This document shows positions 55,094 to 63,573 of a stretch of 64,000 nt of DNA, piece after piece. The notes below the pieces were generated by a model. It saw only the letters and a list, made by a program, of their open reading frames with translations. It was not told where the DNA came from and did not search any database. The stretch is from Winogradskyella bathintestinalis. GTDB lineage: Bacteria > Bacteroidota > Bacteroidia > Flavobacteriales > Flavobacteriaceae. The DNA is taken from NCBI RefSeq assembly GCF_030407435.1, contig NZ_JASDDK010000009.1:1-64000 (forward strand). Reading direction: 5' to 3'. Numbering within the stretch: the stretch's first letter is position 1; each line of letters begins with the position of its first letter. Position numbers and translations under genes: made by a program.

Positions 55094-55864
55094 TTAACGA
55101 CCTTTGAGAATCATATCTGAAAAAGATCCAATAGTATCAACCCCGTCCTTGGTTAGGTGTTTAATAAAAGCACTTCCAATAATAGCACCTTTGGCATATT
55201 GTGTAGCTTGTGTAAACGTTTCGTGATTTGAAATACCAAAACCTACAATTTGAGGATTTTTCAAATTCATATTAGCTATCCGCTTAAAATAGCTAGTTTG
55301 CTCGTCACCAAAACCAGAACTACTTCCAGTAACACTGGCTGAACTTACCATATAAATAAAACCGTTAGATACCGAATCGATATAACGAATGCGCTCATCT
55401 GACGTTTGTGGCGTAATCAGAAACACGTTGATGAGTCCATATTTCTCAAAGATATGTTTATAGTCTTCATGATAGACATCAACAGGTAAATCTGGAATTA
55501 TAAGACCATCAATACCAATGGCTTCACATTTCTTACAAAAATCTTCCACACCATATTGTAACATCGGATTAAAATAACCCATTATTATTAAGGGAATGGA
55601 AACCGTTTTTCTAATATCTTTTAATTGGTCAAATAATAACTCGCTCGTCATGCCATTTTTCAAGGCTTGCGTAGAACTTGCTTGTATGGTAGGTCCATCA
55701 GCCAATGGGTCACTGAATGGTAACCCAATTTCAATCATATCGACACCACTTTTTTCTAAGTTTTCTATTATCGTAGCAGTATCATTCACTTGTGGATACC
55801 CCGCCGAAAAATAGATGGACAATAGCTTTTTATCTTCTTTTAGTTTTTTATTGATTCTATTCAA
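55094..55864 (-). CDS. trpA: Tryptophan synthase alpha chain (TTG start)
   Basis: A 256-residue TIM-barrel enzyme that cleaves indole-3-glycerol phosphate to indole for the beta chain. The motifs are KLLSIYFSAGYPQVNDT, VDMIEIGLPFSDPLADGPTI with the catalytic Glu and Asp, IMGYFNPMLQYG, LIIPDLPVD and GFGISNHET. The family N-terminus MNRINKKL begins at a TTG, with no ATG nearby, so TTG is taken as the start. trpB and the other trp genes are not adjacent: on the right is an unrelated divergent gene, so it appears separated from the trp operon. Confidence 0.93.
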   Translation of the reverse strand: MNRINKKLKEDKKLLSIYFSAGYPQVNDTATIIENLEKSGVDMIEIGLPFSDPLADGPTIQASSTQALKNGMTSELLFDQLKDIRKTVSIPLIIMGYFNPMLQYGVEDFCKKCEAIGIDGLIIPDLPVDVYHEDYKHIFEKYGLINVFLITPQTSDERIRYIDSVSNGFIYMVSSASVTGSSSGFGDEQTSYFKRIANMNLKNPQIVGFGISNHETFTQATQYAKGAIIGSAFIKHLTKDGVDTIGSFSDMILKGR

Positions 55865-56170
55865 AATTTATCAGAAATTTTTAAATTTATTTGTCTAGGT
55901 AAAAATATAATTTAAAAACGAAATTTCAATAGATTCCTATAATCTTCTTGTTATAACCTTAAGAGGTTCATTTTTGATACTAAAAACCATATAGAAAAAT
56001 TGCAAAGGGTTGAAAATAAAATTAATAATTAAAAAAGGTCAACCGTTTTAAATTTTACAGTATTCATGTCCTTAGATGCTAATTATGGTTAAGTGAAGAT
56101 TCGCCATTATATTTAATAACTCCGTGTATAATTATAAGTAAATTCTAACGTTATAGGTTTTGTATATAAT
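55865..56170. other. Divergent intergenic region between trpA and the TPR gene
   Basis: About 300 bases before both genes. It holds the -7 element listed at 56171-56178 at its right edge; for trpA no clear promoter was found. No RNA leader, attenuator or trp-like leader peptide was recognised. Confidence 0.4.
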
Positions 56171-56178
56171 TATATTTG
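56171..56178 (+). promoter_or_regulatory. -7 promoter element of the TPR/beta-barrel pair
   Basis: TATATTTG fits TAnnTTTG. The start would be near 56185, about 28 bases before the ATG at 56213. The -33 region is poor. Confidence 0.5.
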
Positions 56179-56212
56179 TACCGAATAAAATTCATCAATA
56201 AAATTTACAACA

Positions 56213-59200
56213 ATGATGTTACTCAAAAAACAGTTAATCATCGTTTTTCTAGTCGTTTCTTCACTAGCAATTGCACAAAAAACTGCGGTTTATACTAGCG
56301 ATTTACAAGATTATCAAAAAGCATTAACGCTCTATAATAACAAACAGTATAAAGCAGCTCAATCGCTGTTTGATACCATTAAAGACGAAACCGAAGATAT
56401 TACCATTCAATCCGATTGTGCGTATTACATAGCCAATTGTGCGGTACGTTTAAATCAAAATAACGCAGACGATTTAATTACGGAATTTGTAGAAGACTAC
56501 CCAACAAGTACCAAACGAAATACCGCTTTTTTAGATGTTGCCGACTATTATTTTGATAATGGAAAGTATGCTTATGCCCGCAAATGGTACGATAGAGTAG
56601 ATGAAAGTAGTATCGCGCGATCTGAAAAGGAGCGTTTTAATTTTAATTATGGTTATGCATTGTATTCAACTAAGGACGAAAAGCAAGCAACCAAATATTT
56701 AAACCGCGTTGTAAATTCCAAAGAATACGGTTCGCAAGCCAAATATTATATCGGATTTTTGGCGTACCAAGGTGATGATTACGATAAAGCTAACGAGTAT
56801 TTCGATCAAGTTAGTGATAACGAAAAATACAAAGAGAAGTTATCTTACTATCAAGCAGACTTAAATTTTAAGTTAGGAAAATTTGAAAAAGCAATTGCGC
56901 TGGCCGAAGAACAATTGCCAAATGTTAGAGGTGTAGAGGCCTCTGAATTGTCTAAAATTATTGGTGAAAGTTATTTTAATCTTGAAAAATACACTGAAGC
57001 AATTCCGTATTTAAAAGCCTACCAAGGTAAAAACCGAAAATGGAATAATACCGATTATTACCAATTAGGATATGCGTATTATAAACAAAATGATTTTGAA
57101 AGTGCTATTTCAGAATTCAATAAAATTATAGATGGGAATAATTCAGTAGCACAAAATGCTTACTACCATTTAGGAGAGAGCTATATTAATTTAGACAAAA
57201 AACAAGAAGCCCTTAATGCTTTTAGAAATGCATCTCAGATGGATTTTGATCTAAAAATACAAGAAGATGCTTGGTTGAATTATGCCAAAATCAGTTACGA
57301 TATTGGTAATCCATATCAATCGGTGCCACAAGTTTTAACGGGATATTTAAAACAATACCCAGATTCTGGTTTTACAGATGAGATTGAAACGTTATTGATA
57401 GATTCTTACATCACATCAAAAAATTATAAAGAAGCTTTAGAGTTATTAAAAGGAAAAAACAGTTTCGAAAATAAGGCAGCCTACCAAAAAGTTGCTTTTT
57501 TTAGAGCTGTTGAATTGTATAATGAAAATAAGTACAACGACGCATTAGACTTGTTTGACGGCTCATTAAAAGAACCAAGAGATCCAAATTTTGTTGCAAA
57601 AGCGACTTTCTGGAAAGCAGAAACCGAATATAATCTTACTAATTACAACGAAGCCTTAATTGGCTTTAAACAATTTGAAGATTTAAGTGAAACCTCGAAT
57701 TTACCTGAAAACGAAAATCTAAATTACAATTTAGCTTATACCTATTTTAAGTTGAAAGATTATAGCAATGCATCTAACTATTTTGAAAAATTCATACAAC
57801 ACAAATCGAATGACAGGTTGCGTTTAAACGATGCGTATTTAAGACTGGCAGATGGATATTTTGTATCTAGTAATTATAACGATGCGATTACGGCCTACAA
57901 AAAAGCGATTCAACTTAATGAGATTGAAACGGATTATGCTGCTTTTCAAACTGCAATGAGTCAAGGCTATTTAGGTAAGGGTACGAATAAAATTTCAGAA
58001 TTAAAGGCGTTTATAAATAATTATCCAAAATCGGCTTTAAGAGACGATGCCATGTATGAATTGGCTAATTCTTATGTGAAATCTAACGAATCAGATAAGG
58101 CCATGCAAATGTACGACCGTTTAAATTCTGAATATAGTCGTAGTGCTTTTACATCTAAGGCATTATTACGTCAAGGATTAGTGTACTACAATGGTAATGA
58201 TAACCAACGAGCGTTGACCAAATTTAAAAAAGTAGCCTCCGATTTTCCGGGGTCAGGGGAAGCGGTTCAGGCGGTTTCCACAGTTCGTCTAATTTATATC
58301 GATTTAGGTCGTGTAGATGAATACGCTAATTGGGTAAGAACGTTAGATTATGTTGAGGTTACTGATGTCGATTTAGATAACGCAACATATTCCGCAGCTG
58401 AAAAACCCTATTTAGATAACGAAACAGACAAGGCCATTCGACAGTTCAATAAATACTTGAATGAATTTCCAAAAGGTCTTCACCACCAGAAAGCGCATTT
58501 CTACTTGGCACAATTGTATTACAAGAAAAATTTATTCGATAATGCGCAACCACATTATAAAACCGTAGTAGACGCGTCAAAATCTGAGTATACAGAGCAA
58601 GCTACCGTTAAACTTAGTGAGATTTATTTAAGCAAGTCTAACTGGGAACAAGCCATTCTTGTATTGAAAAATTTAGAGCTTGAAGCCGATTATCCTCAGA
58701 ATGTTATTTATGCACAGTCTAATTTAATGAATGCTTATTACCAAACTGAAGACTATGCAAAAGCGGAAAGTTATGCCGAAAAGGTATTGAGCCATTCAAA
58801 ATTAGATAACAAAGTGAAGAGTGATGCCAAGTTGATCATTGCACGCTCGGCTATTAAAACAGGAAACGAAGCAAAGGCAAAAACAGCTTACGCAGAAGTA
58901 GGAAAAATTGCTACAGGAAGTGTTGCTGCTGAAGCATTATACTACGAGGGTTATTTTAAAAATAAAGCTGGTGATTACGAAGCATCTAATACCACTATTC
59001 AGAAACTAGCTAAGGATTATGGTAGTTATAAATTGTATAGTGCTAAAGGTTTGGTGGTGATGGCTAAGAATTTTTATGCTTTAGGTGATGCGTTTCAAGC
59101 CACTTATATTTTAGAAAGTGTAATGAGCAACTTTCCAGATTTTACAGAAGTTGTAAGTGAAGCAAAAACAGAATTAAATAAAATAAAAGCGGAAGAGGCT

Positions 59201-59236
59201 AAGACAAATTCATCAATCGAAACTGACGACAATTAG
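56213..59236 (+). CDS. Large exported TPR protein
   Basis: A 1,007-residue protein with a signal peptide (about 1-22, ending in IAQ) and TPR-like repeats along nearly its full length, roughly 20 (for example QYKAAQSLFDTIKDETEDIT, YDKANEYFDQVSDNEKYKEK, YQLGYAYYKQNDFESAISEF, AKFDDAQPHYKTVV-like LFDNAQPHYKTVVDASKSEY). Such long TPR solenoids hold other proteins. With the beta-barrel gene 61 bases downstream it forms a two-gene unit; an intercistronic hairpin lies between them. The natural inference is a periplasmic scaffold for that barrel, but no direct evidence is visible. Function unknown. Confidence 0.85.
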   Translation: MMLLKKQLIIVFLVVSSLAIAQKTAVYTSDLQDYQKALTLYNNKQYKAAQSLFDTIKDETEDITIQSDCAYYIANCAVRLNQNNADDLITEFVEDYPTSTKRNTAFLDVADYYFDNGKYAYARKWYDRVDESSIARSEKERFNFNYGYALYSTKDEKQATKYLNRVVNSKEYGSQAKYYIGFLAYQGDDYDKANEYFDQVSDNEKYKEKLSYYQADLNFKLGKFEKAIALAEEQLPNVRGVEASELSKIIGESYFNLEKYTEAIPYLKAYQGKNRKWNNTDYYQLGYAYYKQNDFESAISEFNKIIDGNNSVAQNAYYHLGESYINLDKKQEALNAFRNASQMDFDLKIQEDAWLNYAKISYDIGNPYQSVPQVLTGYLKQYPDSGFTDEIETLLIDSYITSKNYKEALELLKGKNSFENKAAYQKVAFFRAVELYNENKYNDALDLFDGSLKEPRDPNFVAKATFWKAETEYNLTNYNEALIGFKQFEDLSETSNLPENENLNYNLAYTYFKLKDYSNASNYFEKFIQHKSNDRLRLNDAYLRLADGYFVSSNYNDAITAYKKAIQLNEIETDYAAFQTAMSQGYLGKGTNKISELKAFINNYPKSALRDDAMYELANSYVKSNESDKAMQMYDRLNSEYSRSAFTSKALLRQGLVYYNGNDNQRALTKFKKVASDFPGSGEAVQAVSTVRLIYIDLGRVDEYANWVRTLDYVEVTDVDLDNATYSAAEKPYLDNETDKAIRQFNKYLNEFPKGLHHQKAHFYLAQLYYKKNLFDNAQPHYKTVVDASKSEYTEQATVKLSEIYLSKSNWEQAILVLKNLELEADYPQNVIYAQSNLMNAYYQTEDYAKAESYAEKVLSHSKLDNKVKSDAKLIIARSAIKTGNEAKAKTAYAEVGKIATGSVAAEALYYEGYFKNKAGDYEASNTTIQKLAKDYGSYKLYSAKGLVVMAKNFYALGDAFQATYILESVMSNFPDFTEVVSEAKTELNKIKAEEAKTNSSIETDDN

Positions 59237-59237
59237 A

Positions 59238-59257
59238 ATCCCTTTGAAAAAAGGGAT
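59238..59257 (+). promoter_or_regulatory. Intercistronic hairpin with GAAA tetraloop
   Basis: ATCCCTTT pairs perfectly with AAAGGGAT around GAAA. It starts two bases after the TPR-gene stop; no T run follows, so it is more likely an mRNA processing or stability element than a terminator. Confidence 0.6.
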
Positions 59258-59297
59258 CTCATAAATCGTCAAAATATTTGCAATCAAATAAATACAC

Positions 59298-61022
59298 ATG
59301 AAAACTAAGTATATAATATTATCGCTATTAACATTGAGTTTAGCTTTTGGCAATGCCCAAGAAAAAGACACCATTGCAGACCAAACGGTCAATGTTATAA
59401 AACCATACACACCAACAATTTCAGATGCGTTTAAAATTAAGGATAACCCAACCTTAAGCGATTCAAACAGTGTAAAGAAAAAAGACATAAAGTATAATAT
59501 TTTTTCAATTCCTGTAGCCTCAACCTTTACACCTGCAAAAGGAAAAGCAGCAACGGTAGATAAGGCTAAAGCTGTAAAATTGTATGATAATTATGCCTCT
59601 TTAGGTTTTGGGTCTTACACCACTATTTTGGGTGAAGTGTATCTCAATCACGAATTAAGTAGAGATGAAAATGTTGGTGGCTATTTTAGTCATCATTCAT
59701 CACAAGGAGGAATCGATGATTTACTTTTAGATGACAATTTTTCTAAAACAAAATTAAACGCTTACTATAAAAAAAGTGATAGAGATTTTACGTGGCAAAT
59801 AGATGGAGGATTTAATTTACAAACCTATAATTGGTATGGAGTCTCTCAAGATTTTTATTTAGAAAGTGATTTAGACGGTGTTGATGCTGGCCAGATATAT
59901 AACGACTTATATGTTGATGGTAAGATAGATTTTGAAGATGCTATTGTAAAAGATGCTAGTCTTCGATTTAGACGTTTTGGAGATAGTCATGATTCTGCAG
60001 AAAATAGATTAGTGGCCAAAACTGGTTTTGATTTTCCTGTTCAAGATGAAGTTATTAACGCAGAGCTATCAGTAGATTATATCAGTGGTTATTTTGAAGG
60101 AGATTTGGTTACTACTGCAGAAATTGACTACGGGAATATAACTTTGGGTTTTGCTCCTTCTTTTCAAATGACACGAGATGATTTAACCTTAGATTTGGGT
60201 GTTAAATTGGTTTATCTTAATGATACAGAATTTAGTGAAAGTAAATTTTTAATCTATCCAAATATTGAAGCGTCTTACCGTTTAGTTGATGAATTATTAA
60301 TTGCTTATGGTGGACTTAAAGGCGATTTAATTCAGAATTCGTATTATGATTTTGCAAACGAAAATCCATTTGTATCTCCGTCTTTATTTATAACACCAAC
60401 GGATCAGCAGTACAAAATATTTGTGGGTGTAAAAGGTAAACTTACCAATAATGTAGGTTATAATTTAACAGCGAATTATGCTTCAGAAAAGAACAAAGCC
60501 TTGTATAAATCAAATCCGGCTTCAAATGCTCCATTATCTGTATATCAGTATGGAAATTCATTTAACGTAACTTATGATGATGTAACTACGTTTTCGGTAG
60601 CAGGTGAATTGAATGTGGACTTTAATAGAAATTTTACATTAGGTGTAAAAGGAGAGTTTTTTGCGTATAATACAGATAACCAAGCTGAGGCATGGAACTT
60701 ACCAGATCTTACAGCCTCTCTTTTCTTAGATTATCAAATCTCTGAACAATGGTTTGCAGGATCAAGCTTGTTCTTTGTAGGTGAACGTAAGGATCAGAGA
60801 CGATTTGTTGATGAACTTAATGCGTTGAATAATACGGTTGCAACGGTTTCTTTAGATAGTTATTTTGATATCAATGCACATGTGGGTTATAAAGTAAACG
60901 ACCAGTTGTCTATTTTTGGGAAGGCAAACAATATTGCAAGTCAAAATTACGAGCGCTGGTTGAATTTTCCAGTTCAAGGGATTCAAGTGCTTGCAGGAGC
61001 CACTTATCAATTTGATTTCTAA
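59298..61022 (+). CDS. TonB-receptor-like beta-barrel protein without plug
   Basis: A 574-residue outer-membrane protein. The signal peptide is at about 1-20 (ending in NAQ), followed by a proline-rich N-terminal linker (TVNVIKPYTPTISDAFKIKD). From about 95 to the end the sequence alternates strands and turns (SLGFGSYTTILGEVYLNHEL, GGFNLQTYNWYGVSQDFYL, YGGLKGDLIQNSYYDFANEN) and closes with GIQVLAGATYQFDF, ending in Phe as barrels do. It resembles the barrel part of TonB-dependent receptors; no plug domain is seen. Partner of the TPR gene upstream. A terminator follows. Confidence 0.82.
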   Translation: MKTKYIILSLLTLSLAFGNAQEKDTIADQTVNVIKPYTPTISDAFKIKDNPTLSDSNSVKKKDIKYNIFSIPVASTFTPAKGKAATVDKAKAVKLYDNYASLGFGSYTTILGEVYLNHELSRDENVGGYFSHHSSQGGIDDLLLDDNFSKTKLNAYYKKSDRDFTWQIDGGFNLQTYNWYGVSQDFYLESDLDGVDAGQIYNDLYVDGKIDFEDAIVKDASLRFRRFGDSHDSAENRLVAKTGFDFPVQDEVINAELSVDYISGYFEGDLVTTAEIDYGNITLGFAPSFQMTRDDLTLDLGVKLVYLNDTEFSESKFLIYPNIEASYRLVDELLIAYGGLKGDLIQNSYYDFANENPFVSPSLFITPTDQQYKIFVGVKGKLTNNVGYNLTANYASEKNKALYKSNPASNAPLSVYQYGNSFNVTYDDVTTFSVAGELNVDFNRNFTLGVKGEFFAYNTDNQAEAWNLPDLTASLFLDYQISEQWFAGSSLFFVGERKDQRRFVDELNALNNTVATVSLDSYFDINAHVGYKVNDQLSIFGKANNIASQNYERWLNFPVQGIQVLAGATYQFDF

Positions 61023-61030
61023 AAATAGTA

Positions 61031-61060
61031 GCGTCATTGCGAGCAGCGTGAAGCTATCTT
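61031..61060 (+). repeat. Half copy of a widespread CGTCATTGCGAG...AAGC-ATC repeat
   Basis: GCGTCATTGCGAGCAGCGTG followed by AAGCTATCTT. From memory, sequences of this pattern (GTCATTGCGAGGAACGAAGCAATC) occur as paired extragenic repeats in many bacteria, including Bacteroidota. Only one arm is present here, just after the barrel gene. Confidence 0.55.
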
Positions 61061-61081
61061 TTAATTTTATTGTTATAGTTC

Positions 61082-61115
61082 AAAAGCGTTCCAATTCGGA
61101 GCGCTTTTCTTATTT
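61082..61115 (+). terminator. Terminator of the TPR/beta-barrel pair
   Basis: AAAAGCG-T-TCC (61082-61092) pairs with GGA-G-CGCTTTT (61098-61108) around AATTC, with one G-U pair; then CTTATTTTT follows. It closes the two-gene unit and lies 25 bases before the amidohydrolase ATG. Confidence 0.75.
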
Positions 61116-61139
61116 TTACAACGCTTAAAACTAAAGACA

Positions 61140-62756
61140 ATGAGAAGATTATTTTTTATCGCGATATTACTGACAGTTGTATCTTGTGAGACCGAGAAGC
61201 AACAAGCCGATTTAATTGTTACCAATGCCAATATTTATACCGTTGATAAAGACTTCAATAAAGCAGAAGCATTTGCGGTAAAAGACGGTAAAATAATTGC
61301 GGTTGGTACATCTTCAGAAATAGATGAACAATACCAATCTGAAGAAATTATTAATGGTAAAGGCAAAACACTTTTACCTGGTTTTATAGATGCACATTGT
61401 CATTTTTTAGGATTAGGTTTTAATCAGCAAGCCGTGGATTTAGTGGGCACTAAAAGTTTCGCAGAGCTTATGAAGCGTGTGTTAGATTTTCAAGATGAAA
61501 AAAATAGTGCATACATTTTAGGAAGAGGTTGGGATCAAAACGATTGGGAAGACAAACAATTCCCAAATAAAAATTTATTAGATAAATTATACCCTAACAC
61601 ACCGATTGCTTTAACGCGTATTGACGGACATGCCATATTAGCCAACCAGGCTGCCTTAGACTTGGGTAATGTTACCGTTGATAGTAAAATAGATGGAGGT
61701 GAAGTGGTAGTAGAAAATGGAAAACTGACTGGAATTCTCATCGATAATGCAGAGAATTTAGTCATGGATTATTGGCCAAAACCAAGCAGAGCGGATTATA
61801 TTGATGCCTTATTAGAAGCGCAGAAAATATGTTTCGATTTGGGGTTAACCACGGTTGATGACGCAGGATTAGATAAAGAGGCAATAGAAATTATAGATAG
61901 CCTTCAAAAATCTGGCGCACTAAAAATGCGTATTTATGCTATGGTGTCGCATACAAACGAAAATTTAGATTATTTCTTAGATAAAGGAATTACAAAAACA
62001 GACCAACTTAATGTACGTTCATTTAAGTTTTATGCAGATGGTGCTTTAGGATCTCGAGGCGCAATGCTTAAAGAGCCTTACAGCGATAAGCCTAGTCATT
62101 TAGGATTGATGGTTACTGACTTAGAAACACTTAAAAAATCTGCAGAGCGCATTGCAAATTCTGAGTTTCAAATGAATACCCATGCTATCGGGGATTCAGC
62201 GAACCGAGCTGTTTTAGAAACGTATAACAAAGTTCTTAATGGAAAAAAAGATAGACGATGGCGTGTAGAACATGCACAAATTGTATCTCCTCAAGATTTT
62301 GATTTTTACAAAAATATTATGCCCTCAATTCAACCAACACATGCTACTAGCGACATGTATTGGGCGGAAGAAAGAGTAGGTGCTGATCGCATTAAAGGTG
62401 CCTATGCTTATAAGCAATTGTTGGATGCTTACGGCAAAGTAGCTTTAGGTACTGATTTCCCTGTGGAACGTGTAAGTCCATTTCTAACATTTTATGCAGC
62501 AGTAGCTAGGCAGGATTTAGAACAGTATCCGGACAATGGTTTTCAAATGGAAAATGCATTAACTAGAGAAGAAGCTCTTAAAGGAATGACCATTTGGGCA
62601 GCCTATTCTAATTTTGAAGATAAAGAAAAAGGGAGTATAGAAGTTGGGAAGTTTGCAGATTTTATCATCTTAGATAAAGATATTATGACTGTTGATGCTA
62701 ACCAAATTCCTGATGTTGAGGTGTTGAAAACTGTAGTTGATGGTGAGGTGCAATAA
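61140..62756 (+). CDS. Amidohydrolase lipoprotein (YtcJ-like)
   Basis: A 538-residue protein with a lipoprotein signal peptide (Cys16 in LTVVSC) and an amidohydrolase/urease-superfamily fold of the YtcJ type. Visible are ADLIVTNANIYTVDKDFNKA, LLPGFIDAHCHFLGLG (metal ligands), ILGRGWDQNDWE, FYADGALGSRGAML, MNTHAIGDSANRAVLE and LGTDFPVERVSPFLT. It should hydrolyse amides or related bonds of an unknown small molecule in the envelope. The start ATG is clear. Neighbours give no hint of the substrate. Confidence 0.88.
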   Translation: MRRLFFIAILLTVVSCETEKQQADLIVTNANIYTVDKDFNKAEAFAVKDGKIIAVGTSSEIDEQYQSEEIINGKGKTLLPGFIDAHCHFLGLGFNQQAVDLVGTKSFAELMKRVLDFQDEKNSAYILGRGWDQNDWEDKQFPNKNLLDKLYPNTPIALTRIDGHAILANQAALDLGNVTVDSKIDGGEVVVENGKLTGILIDNAENLVMDYWPKPSRADYIDALLEAQKICFDLGLTTVDDAGLDKEAIEIIDSLQKSGALKMRIYAMVSHTNENLDYFLDKGITKTDQLNVRSFKFYADGALGSRGAMLKEPYSDKPSHLGLMVTDLETLKKSAERIANSEFQMNTHAIGDSANRAVLETYNKVLNGKKDRRWRVEHAQIVSPQDFDFYKNIMPSIQPTHATSDMYWAEERVGADRIKGAYAYKQLLDAYGKVALGTDFPVERVSPFLTFYAAVARQDLEQYPDNGFQMENALTREEALKGMTIWAAYSNFEDKEKGSIEVGKFADFIILDKDIMTVDANQIPDVEVLKTVVDGEVQ

Positions 62757-62837
62757 TTTATAAGTTATGGTGCCATGCTTCAAAAAGAAGACCTCAATTT
62801 TCATAAAGGTTTTTCCTTCGGAACGTTGTGCAATAAC

Positions 62838-63545
62838 CTAATATATTCGCACTAAATAATCAAAATGTTCACCATCCATAATTTTTTCACATTGTAAACC
62901 AACCGTTATACAAGCAGTTTTTAAGGTTTCAAAATCGAGGTACAACCATTTCATCGGGTTTTCTGATTGGCCTTTGTATGATAAGAAATAATCTAATTCT
63001 CCAGGATAGCCTTGATTTAAATCTAACCACATACCACCATCTTCATCTTCATACATGTAAGAAATATCAGAGGAGTCAATGAGAATTTGACCATTAGAAT
63101 TTAAAAGTGATTTTAAATGTTTTAAATAGGTCGCTACGTGAGAAAGCTCTTGAAAAATTCCTGTACCATTCATCAATAATAAAATGGTATCAAACTTTTC
63201 GGTCGGGCTTACTGTATATTCTAACAGAGACTTTAATTCAGTATTTATGACTCCACGTGCTTTTGCCACTTCTATAGCACCTTCAGAAGAGTCTATACAT
63301 GTTACAAAGAGGCCTTTTTTCTGTAACCATAATGCGTGATTTCCTGCTCCGCAACCCACATCTAAAACTTTACCTTTTGATAATTTCAGGGCTTTCTGTT
63401 CCAATTTTGGCATTTCAGAAAAAGACCTAAATAGGTAGGGTAATGGTAAAATATCCTCATCCGAAATATTTGTAGAAGTCACAAGGTCTTCAGAATAATT
63501 TCCGTTTTGGTAATCGAGTAATGCTTTTCCGAAGAGATCTTTCAT
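62838..63545 (-). CDS. Class I SAM-dependent methyltransferase
   Basis: A 235-residue methyltransferase: the SAM-binding motif I is KVLDVGCGAGNHALWLQKKG, followed by VTCIDSSEGAIEVAKARGV (motif II) and DTILLLMNGTGIFQEL. The N-terminus DLFGKALLDYQNGNYSEDLV and the YMYEDEDGGMWLDLNQGYPG segment are those of a Bacteroidota group whose substrate is unknown. It is divergent from the YkgJ-type gene, whose ATG is 28 bases away. Confidence 0.85.
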   Translation of the reverse strand: MKDLFGKALLDYQNGNYSEDLVTSTNISDEDILPLPYLFRSFSEMPKLEQKALKLSKGKVLDVGCGAGNHALWLQKKGLFVTCIDSSEGAIEVAKARGVINTELKSLLEYTVSPTEKFDTILLLMNGTGIFQELSHVATYLKHLKSLLNSNGQILIDSSDISYMYEDEDGGMWLDLNQGYPGELDYFLSYKGQSENPMKWLYLDFETLKTACITVGLQCEKIMDGEHFDYLVRIY

Positions 63546-63573
63546 AATGACGAAAAAAAAGTATTTTTACAGT

